Both the position numbers and the translations under genes were made by a program. A DNA stretch of 32,892 nt. Origin: Ferruginibacter sp. Lineage in GTDB: Bacteria; Bacteroidota; Bacteroidia; Chitinophagales; Chitinophagaceae. This document shows positions 1 through 9,232 of this stretch, in pieces (the stretch's first letter is position 1; every line of letters starts with the position of its first letter). Where the stretch lies: contig JANYFT010000439.1 in the NCBI GenBank assembly GCA_025359625.1, positions 1 to 32,892 of the forward strand, read 5' to 3'. The notes below the pieces were generated by a model. That model saw only the letters and a list, made by a program, of their open reading frames with translations, was not told the origin of the DNA and did not search any database.

Positions 1-382
1 TTTAAGGCTTTGCAGTAAGTGAACCTGCAATCACTCAAATAAAAATACAAAATTTACTTTAGGGGCAGGTAAGCAGGAACCAATTTTAAAGGCACACCTG
101 CATACCTGCGCTTTTAGTTTGCAAACATATTTTCTTATTTGAATACTCAATGGATCGGCGGGCTTATGGATGAGGAATACAATTTGTAAACGCAAGGGTT
201 TGCTACATTTTCTCTTGCCCATCTTGTTTTTTGTGGTAAAAATTAAATGGTAATAGTAAAGTGACTGACCATTAATTTAGTATAAACCAATCAGATATAA
301 AAAATATATTGCAAAAGAATATGGCCAAACACTTGCATCATTATTTTAATTGATGTAACTTAAAAGTCTAAAATTGCTTGTT
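1..382. other. Intergenic, no supported gene
   Basis: I see no convincing coding sequence here. The only open frame (minus strand, 31-222) has a composition unlike a protein and no recognisable motif. The stretch becomes very AT-rich towards the gene that starts at 383 and probably holds its promoter, but I could not find a clean TTG / TAnnTTTG pair. Confidence 0.6.
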
Positions 383-790
383 ATGAAACTTCCACATGTA
401 TTATCCCGTATAGCGATTTACTTACTATCTCTTGTAATGATCGTTTTTGGCATTCTGCATTTTTTACATCCGCACGACCTGATGAATTATGTGCCCGCAT
501 TTTTGCCAGGAGGTATCATCTGGGTGTATTTTGTTGGTGCCGCATTTATCCTGGTAGCAATAGCTTTTATTACCAATACCATGGTAAAAGCAGCAGGCTA
601 CCTGCTGGCATTGTTACTGTTTATATTTGTACTCAGCATTCATTTACCTAATTATATGAATGCAGGTAACCAGGAAATGAAACAATTGGCGCTAATCAGT
701 TTACTGAAAGATACCGCCATTGCCTGTTTTGCTTTATACATCGGAGCAGGTGCCCACCACCAAAAGCTGCACATGGAAGACAGCGATTGA
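383..790 (+). CDS. DoxX-like small integral membrane protein
   Basis: A 135-residue hydrophobic protein with four predicted membrane segments, roughly at residues 7-24, 43-63, 66-86 and 103-122. The spacing and the segment FGILHFLHP followed by YVPAFLPGG resemble the DoxX/DoxX-like family. Those proteins are four-helix membrane proteins, some linked to quinone or thiol redox chemistry, but most have no known role. The frame can be extended upstream to a TTG at 374, but the ATG at 383 gives the more natural N-terminus (MKLPHV). It stands alone, with about 200 bases before the MFS gene. The family call is good and the function is open. Confidence 0.75.
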   Translation: MKLPHVLSRIAIYLLSLVMIVFGILHFLHPHDLMNYVPAFLPGGIIWVYFVGAAFILVAIAFITNTMVKAAGYLLALLLFIFVLSIHLPNYMNAGNQEMKQLALISLLKDTAIACFALYIGAGAHHQKLHMEDSD

Positions 791-958
791 TAATACTCGT
801 CAATCTATTATTCTTATGTTGTCGTTACAACAGTATCTGCATTGTTTTCGTGTACCCGTAAGCATTGCCTGCAAGATGGTTTGCACTATCACCCAACAAT
901 ATAAATTTATCAATTAAGATAAATAAAACCGTTAATCGAAATAAGGTAAAATAAAAAC

Positions 959-966
959 TACATTTG
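959..966 (+). promoter_or_regulatory. Candidate Bacteroidota -7 box (TACATTTG) for the MFS gene
   Basis: TACATTTG fits the TAnnTTTG -7 consensus of the Bacteroidota primary sigma factor and lies 33 bases before the MFS start codon, which leaves a short leader. No good TTG -33 element stands at the expected distance, so this is a weak prediction. Confidence 0.3.
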
Positions 967-999
967 AATAACTGGTAATTTTAAACCTGTTTTATTTGA

Positions 1000-2199
1000 A
1001 TGATTAAAAACATAGCTTCTTTTATAAAAAATAAACCTGCATTGGCAGTAGGTTTTTTGTTTGCTACCTCCAGCCTTTTGTTCGGTACCTGGGTGGCATC
1101 TATACCGGGCATTAAACAGCGCCTTGGTTTTACCGATGGCAGTCTGGGACTTTCTTTATTACTTTCTCCATTGGGTGCCATTACCGGCATGTTATTGTCA
1201 ACAAGGGTTTTTAGCAAAGTGCCTGTTGGCAGATGGATGTTGAATGGGTACAGGTTTTTGTGTTTGCTGATGATACTGCAGATTAATTCGGTTAACCGGC
1301 TTATGTTCTGGGCATGTTTATATCTTTTTGGATTATGCAGTTTTTTAAATGGCGTATCCTCCAACGCTACCGTAAATTTAATGGAAAAAAAAACAGGCCG
1401 GTTACTGATGAGTACCTGCCATGGCATGTATAGCCTGGGTGGTGCCGTGAGCGCTGGTTTGGCTGCATTAATGTTTTCATTTCATGTTATTTCCGGCTGG
1501 CAGATCGTGGTGGTAGCTGCTATTATTTTTACGATCATTACCGCCAATCAAAAACTATTGCTGGCTAATCAGGATATCATTCACAGCAGGTCGGGTATTA
1601 AGTTGCCTTCTCCAACTATTTTGGGAATCTCCTTCATTTGCATGGTTACGTTTATGGCAGAAGGTTGTGTAGCAGACTGGAGTGCCATCTACCTTAAAGA
1701 ATCCCTGAATGCGCCTAAAGAACTGGTGAGTTTAGGTTATGCAGGTTTCTCCATTGCCATGACGCTGGGAAGGTTAAACGGTGACAGCCTTATCGCTAAA
1801 ATTGGCAGTAAAAAAATTGTTATTGCCGGGTGCATGTTATCAGCCCTTGGTTTTACAACTGTTGTATTGGCTCCCATTGTGCCGGTAGCTATTGCAGGCT
1901 ATATTTTAATTGGCTGTGGATCTTCCTGTATTGTGCCGGTGTTGTTCAGTGCCTCGGCCAATATACCTGGCGTAAGCACGGTGGAGGGTTTTGCAATGGT
2001 TACTACAGGTGGATTAATTGGATTTCTTACAGGCCCATCTTTGATTGGTTTTATTTCAGAAAAATCTAATCTTTCAAAAGGCTTATCCCTGCTGATTGTA
2101 ATGGCTTTGGTAGCTGCGGTAGTGGCCTGGAGAAATAAATTTTTGGTGAATAAAAAGGTAGTGCCTGTAGGGTTGGAATATGATGAACAAATCTATTAA
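1000..2199 (+). CDS. MFS transporter (YbjJ-like)
   Basis: A 399-residue polytopic membrane protein with about twelve hydrophobic segments, the usual size and shape of a major facilitator superfamily carrier. The N-terminal part GTWVASIPGIKQRLGF and the following DGSLGLSLLLSPLG resemble the YbjJ-type branch of uncharacterised MFS proteins. The cytoplasmic loop between helices 6 and 7 lies near residues 180-205, and MTLGRLNGDSLIAKIGSKK in the second half matches the repeated MFS loop motif (G-R-x3-D). It probably moves a small molecule across the inner membrane, but the substrate cannot be read from the sequence. The ATG at 1000 directly precedes a plausible cytoplasmic N-terminus. The gene appears to be monocistronic or to end with a tiny overlapping frame (2183-2311). 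Confidence 0.85.
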   Translation: MIKNIASFIKNKPALAVGFLFATSSLLFGTWVASIPGIKQRLGFTDGSLGLSLLLSPLGAITGMLLSTRVFSKVPVGRWMLNGYRFLCLLMILQINSVNRLMFWACLYLFGLCSFLNGVSSNATVNLMEKKTGRLLMSTCHGMYSLGGAVSAGLAALMFSFHVISGWQIVVVAAIIFTIITANQKLLLANQDIIHSRSGIKLPSPTILGISFICMVTFMAEGCVADWSAIYLKESLNAPKELVSLGYAGFSIAMTLGRLNGDSLIAKIGSKKIVIAGCMLSALGFTTVVLAPIVPVAIAGYILIGCGSSCIVPVLFSASANIPGVSTVEGFAMVTTGGLIGFLTGPSLIGFISEKSNLSKGLSLLIVMALVAAVVAWRNKFLVNKKVVPVGLEYDEQIY

Positions 2200-2311
2200 T
2201 GCAGAAAATAAGTTGCATTGCCAACACCAGGAATATTCCCTTCGCAATGATAATAGCTCCACTTTTAGAAAAAGGTGGCAGATGCTAAAAGAGATAAAAA
2301 TGAGCAGGTAA
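2183..2311 (+). CDS. Possible 42-residue small ORF overlapping the MFS gene end
   Basis: An ATG at 2183 opens a frame of 42 codons that overlaps the last 17 bases of the MFS gene in another frame and ends in TAA at 2309-2311. The product is basic and hydrophilic (it ends RWQMLKEIKMSR) and has no recognisable domain. The overlapping start would suit translational coupling. Nothing else supports it, and it may be chance. Confidence 0.2.
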   Translation: MNKSINAENKLHCQHQEYSLRNDNSSTFRKRWQMLKEIKMSR

Positions 2312-2330
2312 AATAACTTCTGAAAATTCT

Positions 2331-2360
2331 TTGAAAAGGTATAAAAAGGAAGTAAATTTA
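2331..2360 (+). promoter_or_regulatory. Candidate promoter for the DoxX gene
   Basis: TTG at 2331-2333 and TAAATTTA at 2353-2360 are separated by 19 bases, the spacing of Bacteroidota -33/-7 promoters. The -7 box matches TAnnTTTG at all but the last base. The predicted transcript start is about 30 bases before the ATG at 2397. Confidence 0.4.
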
Positions 2361-2396
2361 CTGTAGTTCTTTTTCATCAAATTTAAAATCTATGTT

Positions 2397-2849
2397 ATGG
2401 ACCTGCTACACCGGTTTGAATATTGGGGCGACCACCATCACCCTAAATGGATGGATATCATACGCATCATTTTAGGTGTTTTTCTTTGTTATAAAGGAAT
2501 TGATTTTCTTCGACATACAAGTGAGCTTATCAGGATTATGTCAGGCAGGTCACCTTTCGGTTCTTTTATTATTGTTTTAATGGCACATGTAATTCCCTTT
2601 GCACATATCCTCGGCGGTTTATTATTGGTGATGGGTTTGTTTACCCGTTTTGCCTGCCTTATACAAATACCCATACTTATAGGAGCCATTATTTTTGTAC
2701 ATGCTGCTAAAGATGTATTGTTGCCATATAGTGAATTATACATCTCTATTTTGGTATTGCTTTTACTCATTTATTTTTTGGTAGTGGGCAATGGCCCCTG
2801 GGCTTTTAAAATTGCCGAAGAAAAGAAGAGACAGATTACTGATGTGTAA
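2397..2849 (+). CDS. DoxX family membrane protein
   Basis: A 150-residue protein with four hydrophobic helices (about residues 19-37, 58-81, 86-104 and 113-131). The loop arrangement is that of DoxX proteins: DIIRIILGVFLCYKGIDFL in helix 1, then AHILGGLLLVMGLFTRFACLIQIPILIGAI with the family's typical G-G-x-L-L-x-x-G-L-x-T-R pattern. DoxX proteins sit in the cytoplasmic membrane. Some work with thiosulfate or quinone oxidoreductases, but the role is unknown for most. The short N-terminus WGDHHHPKW holds three adjacent histidines that might bind metal; this is only a possibility. A plausible promoter lies just upstream, so it seems to be its own unit. Confidence 0.85.
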   Translation: MDLLHRFEYWGDHHHPKWMDIIRIILGVFLCYKGIDFLRHTSELIRIMSGRSPFGSFIIVLMAHVIPFAHILGGLLLVMGLFTRFACLIQIPILIGAIIFVHAAKDVLLPYSELYISILVLLLLIYFLVVGNGPWAFKIAEEKKRQITDV

Positions 2850-3347
2850 ATTTTTTTTACAAAATTGAAAATGTACATTGTAATCAATTTCTATTTATTA
2901 CACCTGCAAAAGGAGTTCTCTTTCTTTTTTCGTAAAGCGAACTATTTCCGTCAAATAATGTGAGCAGTTTCGTAATAACTGGGATTATAACTGCTCTGGC
3001 CTGATGATGCTACAACAAAGGATATTACCAGAATTACCATAGACTAAATTGATTCGTTTTTCTTTATAGTGTACATTGAAAATGGAATTAATAATACGCT
3101 TCCAAAAAAAGCCCAATTGAAAATATACTGTACACGAGTGCGACGCCAATGAAGCCAAATTAAAAAACTACAGTCTGGCCAATAAAAAATATCCCTGCAC
3201 AAAATGATGTAATTTGTTTTATAAATTGTTTAACAACATTTATTTTAATTGCCTCTTGCACATGTCAGAATTTAATGTAACATTTACATCAGCAAACCCA
3301 ACAGTAAAACCATCCTGGTTTTGCTGCACAAAAAATACAAAAACATT
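2850..3347. other. Intergenic, possible minus-strand gene remnant
   Basis: About 500 bases with no intact gene. On the minus strand, 2898-2981 reads as a 27-residue frame ending in a stop (QLLRNCSHYLTEIV, then RFTKKERELLLQV). It vaguely resembles the first residues of Crp/Fnr-type regulators and lacks a start codon. A short AT-rich inverted repeat (ATGTAA, CAT, TTACAT) lies at 3275-3289, upstream of the macroglobulin gene, and could be an operator, though its arms are only six bases. The end of this stretch should hold the promoter of the gene at 3348. Confidence 0.4.
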
Positions 3348-6300
3348 ATGGACCCCGATGCTGTTAACCGTTCTGAAAAGTTCAGTACAACTTTTTTGCG
3401 TACCCTTCTGTGCTGCACTGTAATTATTACCTTGTTTTCCTGTAGTAAAAAAGACAAGTGGATTGAAGTAGATCCAGCTTTTAGTCAGTATATAGATGCC
3501 TACACTACAGGTATCATTAGCAAAGCTACCGCCATCCGCATTCAACTGGCGGGTGCTGCCAACACTACGCATACACTCGGCGAAGAGGTAAAAGAAATAC
3601 TGTTTGATATTTCGCCATCCATAAAAGGAAAAGCAATCTGGACAGATGCTACTACTATTGAATTTAAACCGGATGAATATTTAAAACCAAACCAGTTATA
3701 CCAGGTAGCATTCAGGCTGGGTAAGGTTACCAAAGTGCCGGAAAAATATACTGACTTTCGTTTTAGTATGCAAACGGTAAAGCCTTCTTTTAAAATTACG
3801 GATGATGGCCTGAGGAGTGCCGTAACCAAAAATAAAATGTCGTTAAGCGGTGATATGGAAACGGCTGATATTGAAAAGGGAACTGATATTGAAAAATTGC
3901 TGACCGCTTCGCAAAACAACAAACCATTAAAAATAAACTGGCAGCACGATGATGCGGCTAAGTCGCACAACTTTACTGTGGAAGCAATTGACCGGGCAAG
4001 CAATGCAAGCAGTGCAAACCTTACCTGGGATGGTAAGCCGATAGGTATTGAAATAAATGGCAGTAAAGAAATAAGTGTACCTGTAGCAGGGGATTTTAAA
4101 GTGCTGAATGTAAGGGCCATGAGTGAGGCGCAGCAATATGCATCGGTACAGTTCAGTGATCCCATTGCCGTGGGGCAAGACCTTACCGGTTTGATTACTG
4201 TAAGCAACCAGGCCGATATTTCGTACACCATTAATGGTAGCGAAGTAAAGGTTTTCACCAGCGGGAAACTTGATGGCAACTACACCGTAAACATCAATGC
4301 CGGTATAAAAAATGCCTGGGGAGCCATCCTTGATAAAGGCTTCACCAGCAACATCAATTTTGAAAATAAAATGCCTTCTGTAAAGATCCAGGGCAAAGGG
4401 AATATCTTACCAAATTCCGGCAGGCTGGTATTGCCTTTTGAAGCCGTTAATTTAAATGCGGTGGACATCAGCATCATCAAAATTTTTGAAAATAATGTGC
4501 CGCAATTTTTGCAGGATAATAACCTCGGGGGTAACTCAGACCTGCGCCGGGTTGCAAAACCAATTGTACAAAAAACCTTGCGGCTGGATGATGATAAAAC
4601 ACTGGACCTGCACAAACACCAGCATTTTTCTTTGGATATTGATAAGTTTTTAAAAACAGAACCCGGTGCTATTTACCATATAACTATTAGCTTCAGGCCA
4701 CAATATTCTTTGTACCAGGGTATAGATACTACTGCAAAAAATGCTGGTGAAGAAGAAGCAAATGATGAAGAAGACAACTATACCCACAGTAATGGTGTGG
4801 ATGATGATGATGAATTCTGGAACCGTTACGATACTTACTATCCTTACGGTTACAACTGGCAACGCAAGGATGACCCCAACAGTAAATCGTATTACAATAA
4901 AGACCGTTGGGCTACAAGAAATATACTGGCAAGCAATATCGGCCTTACTGCAAAACGCGGCAGCGACAATAGTTTGCTGGTAGCCGTTAGCAATATTCTT
5001 ACTACGGAACCAATGAATGATGTGGAACTGGAAGTAATGGATTACCAGCAAATAATTATCAGCAAAGGCAAAAGCGGCAGCGATGGTTTTGCAACAATTG
5101 ATACAAAAAGAAAACCGTATTTACTGATTGCTAAAAAAGGAAATGAAAGAGGCTATTTAAAATTGGATGATGGAAGTTCACTGGCATTGAGCCGCTTTGA
5201 TGTGAGTGGTGAAGAAGTAAAGAATGGTATCAAAGGATTTATTTTTGGAGAACGCGGCGTATGGCGGCCGGGAGATACGATGTATATCAATTGCCTTATT
5301 GAAGACAAAGAAAAAAAATTACCCAAAGATCACCCGGTTGAATTTAGCCTGTTTACACCGCAAGGACAATTATACAAACACACCGTGCAAAACGATGCGG
5401 AGGATGGATTTTATTTATTTAAAACCAATACGGATGCAAGCTCTCCAACAGGTAACTGGCTTGCCAAAGTAAAAGTGGGTGGCGCCAGTTTTGAAAAAAC
5501 AATTAAGGTAGAAACGGTAATGCCCAACCGCTTAAAAATAAATGTAGATTTTGGGAAAGATGCGGTGCTGGGCAAAGGCAATGAAAGCACCGGTACCATC
5601 AATGCCAAATGGTTATTCGGTACACCGGCTAAAAACCTGAAAGCAAAAATTGATGCCTCGCTTTATGCAAAGAAAACAGGGTTTGCAAAATTTGCTGGTT
5701 ACGATTTTGATAACCCCACCAGCAACTATAGCACCCAAAGCAAAACTATTTTAGATGGTACATTAGATGCTGAAGGCAATGCAGCCATCAAACCAAATTT
5801 TGAAACAGATGAATCTGCTCCGGGAATGCTAAGTGCCAATATGGTAATAAAAGTTTTTGAACCGGGCGGAAGTTTTAGCATTGATAATATGGTGATGCCT
5901 TACAGTCCATACACCAGTTATGCAGGCCTTAAATTACCGGAAGGAGAAAAGCCATTTGATTATTTGCTGGCCGGTAAAACCCATACCACACAAATTGTAA
6001 ATGTAGACAGTAAAGGAAATTTACTCAGTGGCAATACGGCAGTAGAAGTACAGTTTTACCGCATCCAGTGGCGCTGGTGGTGGGATGACAATGGCGATAA
6101 CCTCAGCAATTTTACGCAAAATGAATACAATAAATTAATAAAGAAGGATAGTGTTAAACTCACTAACGGTAAAGGGCAGTGGCAGTTTGGTACGTCTGCA
6201 AATGAATGGGGCCGTTACCTTATTTTAGTAAGAGATACAAGGAGCGGACACATTACCGGAAAAACATTTTACATTGATCAGCCTGGCTGGCAAAGCAGGA

Positions 6301-8942
6301 GTGGCAATGATGACCAGTCGGCTGCTTCTATGTTATCTTTTAGCAGCAATAAAGAAAAATACAATGTAGGCGATGAAGTACAATTGAACATCCCGAGCAG
6401 CAAAGGTGGTCGTATTTTAGTTAGTTTGGAAAATGGAAGTAAAGTAATAAAATCTTTTTGGCAAGAAACTGCACAAGGACAAACACTGGTGAAGTTTAAA
6501 GCAGAAGCTGGCATGGCACCCAACATTTATGCAACAGTAAGTTTACTGCAGCCGCATGCACAAACCATCAACGATCTGCCCATAAGGATGTATGGTTCTA
6601 TCCCCATTTTTGTTGAAGATAAAAATACACTCTTAAATCCTGTACTTACTATTGCATCGAGCATTCGTCCAGAGCAAAATATTTCCTTTACAGTAAGCGA
6701 ACAACAAGGTAAAGAAATGACATACAGTGTGGCCATTGTTGATGAAGGCTTGCTGGATCTGACAAGATTTAAAACCCCCGATCCGCATGAAGCATTTTAT
6801 GCAAGAGAAGCATTAGGTGTAAAAAGTTTTGATCTGTTTGATTATGTGATTGGTGCATGGGGTGGCGACCTGGAACGCATCCTGACCATTGGAGGCGATG
6901 CAGAAGGTGGCCCCATAAAGCAAAAGACGGCCAACCGTTTTAAGCCCGTTGTGCAATACCTCGGCCCGTTTCATTTAAATAAAGGAGAAAAGCAAAGCAA
7001 AACATTAAGGCTGCCATCTTACATTGGTTCGGTAAGGGTTATGGTAGTAGCAGCGCATGATGGCAGTTATGGTGCAACAGAAAAAGCTGTAACAGTAAAG
7101 AAGCCGCTGATGATGCTGGCCACAATGCCAAGGGTATTAGGGCCGGGTGAAACTATCAAATTGCCGGTGACCATTTTTGCGATGGAGAATAATATTAAAA
7201 ATGTAAATGTAACGCTGCAGGCCAATCCGTTTTTAGAAGTAGTAGGTGCATCAACACAGGCTGCCAGCTTCACAGAAACTGGTGAACAAATGTTGTACTT
7301 TGATGTGAAAGTAAAACCAAATGCGGGTATTGGTAAAGTAAAATTACTGGCCAGTTCAGGTAATGAAAAAGCAGATTATGAAGTGGAGCTTGATATAAGA
7401 AATCCCAACCCGCCGGTAACAAGTGTAAGCGAAATTACCTTAGCACCGGGCCAGCAATGGAATACAGTAGCAACCGCCATTGGCGTGGCAGCAACCAGCA
7501 CTGCGGTGGTAGAAATTTCCAGCCTGCCTTCCATGAATTTACAAAAAAGATTGGATTATTTAATTGAGTATCCGCATGGTTGTATAGAGCAAACAACCTC
7601 CGCTGTTTTTCCGCAATTGGTATTGAACCAGTTGACCGATCTGGATGATTATAAAAAAGCACAGGTAGATAAAAACGTAAAAGCAGGCATTGCTAAAATG
7701 CAAAATTTTCAACGGCCCGATGGTGGATTTAGTTATTGGCCCGGTGGTAATGAAAGCGATGAATGGGGCAGCAATTATGCAGGACACTTTTTGGTAGAAG
7801 CGCAAGCCAATGGTTTTTTTGTAAGCGACAACCCGTTACAGTTATGGAAAAACTACCAGCGGGGCAAGGCCAATAGCTGGGTAGTAAGCAGCACCAATTT
7901 TTATGGAGCCGATCTTACACAAGCCTATCGCTTATATACACTTGCCCTCGCCAAAGCGCCCGAACTCGGCGCCATGAACCGGTTGAAAGAATTCAAATAT
8001 TTATCACCCGAAGCCAAATGGCGGCTGGCAGGTGCTTACAAGCTCGCCGGACAGGATGCAACTGCACAGGCACTCATCAGTGGCTTACCCACCACCTTCA
8101 GTGTACGCCCAAATCCGGGCATAACGTTCGGCTCTGATTTAAGGGACGAAGCAATGGTGCTGGAAACACTCACCATACTCGGTAAACGCAACCAGGCAGC
8201 TCAATTATTGCCAACTATTGCTGCCAGGCTTTCGCAGGATGATTGGTACAGCACACAAACAACGGCTTATTCATTAATTGCGATTGCAAAGTATTGCGGT
8301 AAAAATCCATCGGGTGCAAAAATAATTGCCAGAGCTTCGGTGGGTGCAAAGCCAACCGATATTAACTCGGCTTCTTACATCCGCCAGTTGCCCGTGTTGT
8401 TTAAAAATGGCAGCACCATTGTAAACGTTACTAACAATGGCACCAACACTTTGTATGTACGCTTAATAACAAAAGGCCAGCCTTTGAGCGGCGACAGTTT
8501 AAAAGTAAACAACAACCCGGCACTGCTTAACATGTCGGTAAGTTATATCACACAAAATGGTGCTGCGGTAGATATCAGCAAGCTCACCCAGGGAACAGAT
8601 TTTGTTGCCAAAGTAACCATTAAAAACCCGGGTAAACGTGGCGCTTATACGCAGATGGCGTTAACACAAATATTCCCCAGCGGCTGGGAGATTTTGAATG
8701 CCCGTATGCTTGGTGGCGAAGGTGCTTTTAAATCTTCGTACTCCACTTACCAGGACATCCGTGATGATCGTTTGTACACCTATTTCAACATCAACCAAAA
8801 TGAAACGCTCACCTACTATGTGCAATTGAATGCCTCGTATTTAGGCCGTTTCTTTCTGCCAGGTACATTTACCGAAGCGATGTATGATAACAGCATCACC
8901 GCAGGGGTAAATGGTAAATGGGTGGAAGTGGTAAAACAATAA
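3348..8942 (+). CDS. Alpha-2-macroglobulin family lipoprotein with thioester (YfhM-like)
   Basis: A very large lipoprotein of 1864 residues, taking the ATG at 3348 (a TTG at 3321 is also in frame). A signal peptide ends in the lipobox LFSC with lipidated Cys32. Residues about 40-600 are N-terminal macroglobulin-like domains. An acidic, Tyr/Trp-rich insert lies near 465-525. The MG2-type motif GVWRPGDTMYINC lies near 635-650, and the core A2M domain is around 1120-1270. Next is the thioester domain, whose CIEQ (Cys1412 to Gln1415, after YPHG) forms the reactive bond that traps proteases. C-terminal macroglobulin domains follow. Bacterial members act in the periplasm as broad protease traps protecting the envelope. 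They commonly travel with PBP1C, whose gene follows here after one intervening gene. The protein is longer than the E. coli homologue (about 1650 residues). Confidence 0.93.
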   Translation: MDPDAVNRSEKFSTTFLRTLLCCTVIITLFSCSKKDKWIEVDPAFSQYIDAYTTGIISKATAIRIQLAGAANTTHTLGEEVKEILFDISPSIKGKAIWTDATTIEFKPDEYLKPNQLYQVAFRLGKVTKVPEKYTDFRFSMQTVKPSFKITDDGLRSAVTKNKMSLSGDMETADIEKGTDIEKLLTASQNNKPLKINWQHDDAAKSHNFTVEAIDRASNASSANLTWDGKPIGIEINGSKEISVPVAGDFKVLNVRAMSEAQQYASVQFSDPIAVGQDLTGLITVSNQADISYTINGSEVKVFTSGKLDGNYTVNINAGIKNAWGAILDKGFTSNINFENKMPSVKIQGKGNILPNSGRLVLPFEAVNLNAVDISIIKIFENNVPQFLQDNNLGGNSDLRRVAKPIVQKTLRLDDDKTLDLHKHQHFSLDIDKFLKTEPGAIYHITISFRPQYSLYQGIDTTAKNAGEEEANDEEDNYTHSNGVDDDDEFWNRYDTYYPYGYNWQRKDDPNSKSYYNKDRWATRNILASNIGLTAKRGSDNSLLVAVSNILTTEPMNDVELEVMDYQQIIISKGKSGSDGFATIDTKRKPYLLIAKKGNERGYLKLDDGSSLALSRFDVSGEEVKNGIKGFIFGERGVWRPGDTMYINCLIEDKEKKLPKDHPVEFSLFTPQGQLYKHTVQNDAEDGFYLFKTNTDASSPTGNWLAKVKVGGASFEKTIKVETVMPNRLKINVDFGKDAVLGKGNESTGTINAKWLFGTPAKNLKAKIDASLYAKKTGFAKFAGYDFDNPTSNYSTQSKTILDGTLDAEGNAAIKPNFETDESAPGMLSANMVIKVFEPGGSFSIDNMVMPYSPYTSYAGLKLPEGEKPFDYLLAGKTHTTQIVNVDSKGNLLSGNTAVEVQFYRIQWRWWWDDNGDNLSNFTQNEYNKLIKKDSVKLTNGKGQWQFGTSANEWGRYLILVRDTRSGHITGKTFYIDQPGWQSRSGNDDQSAASMLSFSSNKEKYNVGDEVQLNIPSSKGGRILVSLENGSKVIKSFWQETAQGQTLVKFKAEAGMAPNIYATVSLLQPHAQTINDLPIRMYGSIPIFVEDKNTLLNPVLTIASSIRPEQNISFTVSEQQGKEMTYSVAIVDEGLLDLTRFKTPDPHEAFYAREALGVKSFDLFDYVIGAWGGDLERILTIGGDAEGGPIKQKTANRFKPVVQYLGPFHLNKGEKQSKTLRLPSYIGSVRVMVVAAHDGSYGATEKAVTVKKPLMMLATMPRVLGPGETIKLPVTIFAMENNIKNVNVTLQANPFLEVVGASTQAASFTETGEQMLYFDVKVKPNAGIGKVKLLASSGNEKADYEVELDIRNPNPPVTSVSEITLAPGQQWNTVATAIGVAATSTAVVEISSLPSMNLQKRLDYLIEYPHGCIEQTTSAVFPQLVLNQLTDLDDYKKAQVDKNVKAGIAKMQNFQRPDGGFSYWPGGNESDEWGSNYAGHFLVEAQANGFFVSDNPLQLWKNYQRGKANSWVVSSTNFYGADLTQAYRLYTLALAKAPELGAMNRLKEFKYLSPEAKWRLAGAYKLAGQDATAQALISGLPTTFSVRPNPGITFGSDLRDEAMVLETLTILGKRNQAAQLLPTIAARLSQDDWYSTQTTAYSLIAIAKYCGKNPSGAKIIARASVGAKPTDINSASYIRQLPVLFKNGSTIVNVTNNGTNTLYVRLITKGQPLSGDSLKVNNNPALLNMSVSYITQNGAAVDISKLTQGTDFVAKVTIKNPGKRGAYTQMALTQIFPSGWEILNARMLGGEGAFKSSYSTYQDIRDDRLYTYFNINQNETLTYYVQLNASYLGRFFLPGTFTEAMYDNSITAGVNGKWVEVVKQ

Positions 8943-9063
8943 TTTCTGATAACTGATTTTTTTTCGGGTTGCAGGGTTTGCTTTTTTGATTGTCATTTTA
9001 TCTGGATGAAAAATGTTGCCCCCTTTTTTTCTAACAGGCTAGACATATAATATTTTCTGGTTT

Positions 9064-9096
9064 ATGAATTTGGCAGACACTGTCTGCCAAATTCAT
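9064..9096. repeat. Perfect palindrome upstream of the DUF1016 nuclease gene
   Basis: Two 15-base arms (ATGAATTTGGCAGAC and its exact reverse complement) flank a 3-base spacer, ACT. Read in the frame TGG-CAG-ACA-CTG-TCT-GCC-AAA it gives W-Q-T-L-S-A-K, the same motif found inside the neighbouring nuclease gene. The hairpin is followed by a few T residues, so terminator activity for the macroglobulin gene is also possible. Confidence 0.85.
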
Positions 9097-9232
9097 TTTG
9101 AATATTTTTTTCGGTAGATGTAACTAAAAATGCCAATGTGGGGAATAAAAAAATATTTAAATCAGGGTATATAAAATTTATCAATTGAGGAAGTATATTG
9201 TGTGTTGCTGGGCATAAAAAATAAATTAAAAT

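Noticed and set aside
981..1427. Minus-strand open frame of about 148 codons
   Set aside because: Antisense to the MFS gene; the plus-strand frame has clear membrane helices and family motifs.
2898..2981. Crp/Fnr regulator remnant on the minus strand
   Set aside because: Only 27 codons with loose similarity, no start codon and no DNA-binding domain; too weak for a separate feature.
3542..4279. Long open frame on the minus strand (about 245 codons)
   Set aside because: It lies antisense to the macroglobulin gene, is rich in Ser/Phe/Leu as expected for a shadow frame, and has no motif.
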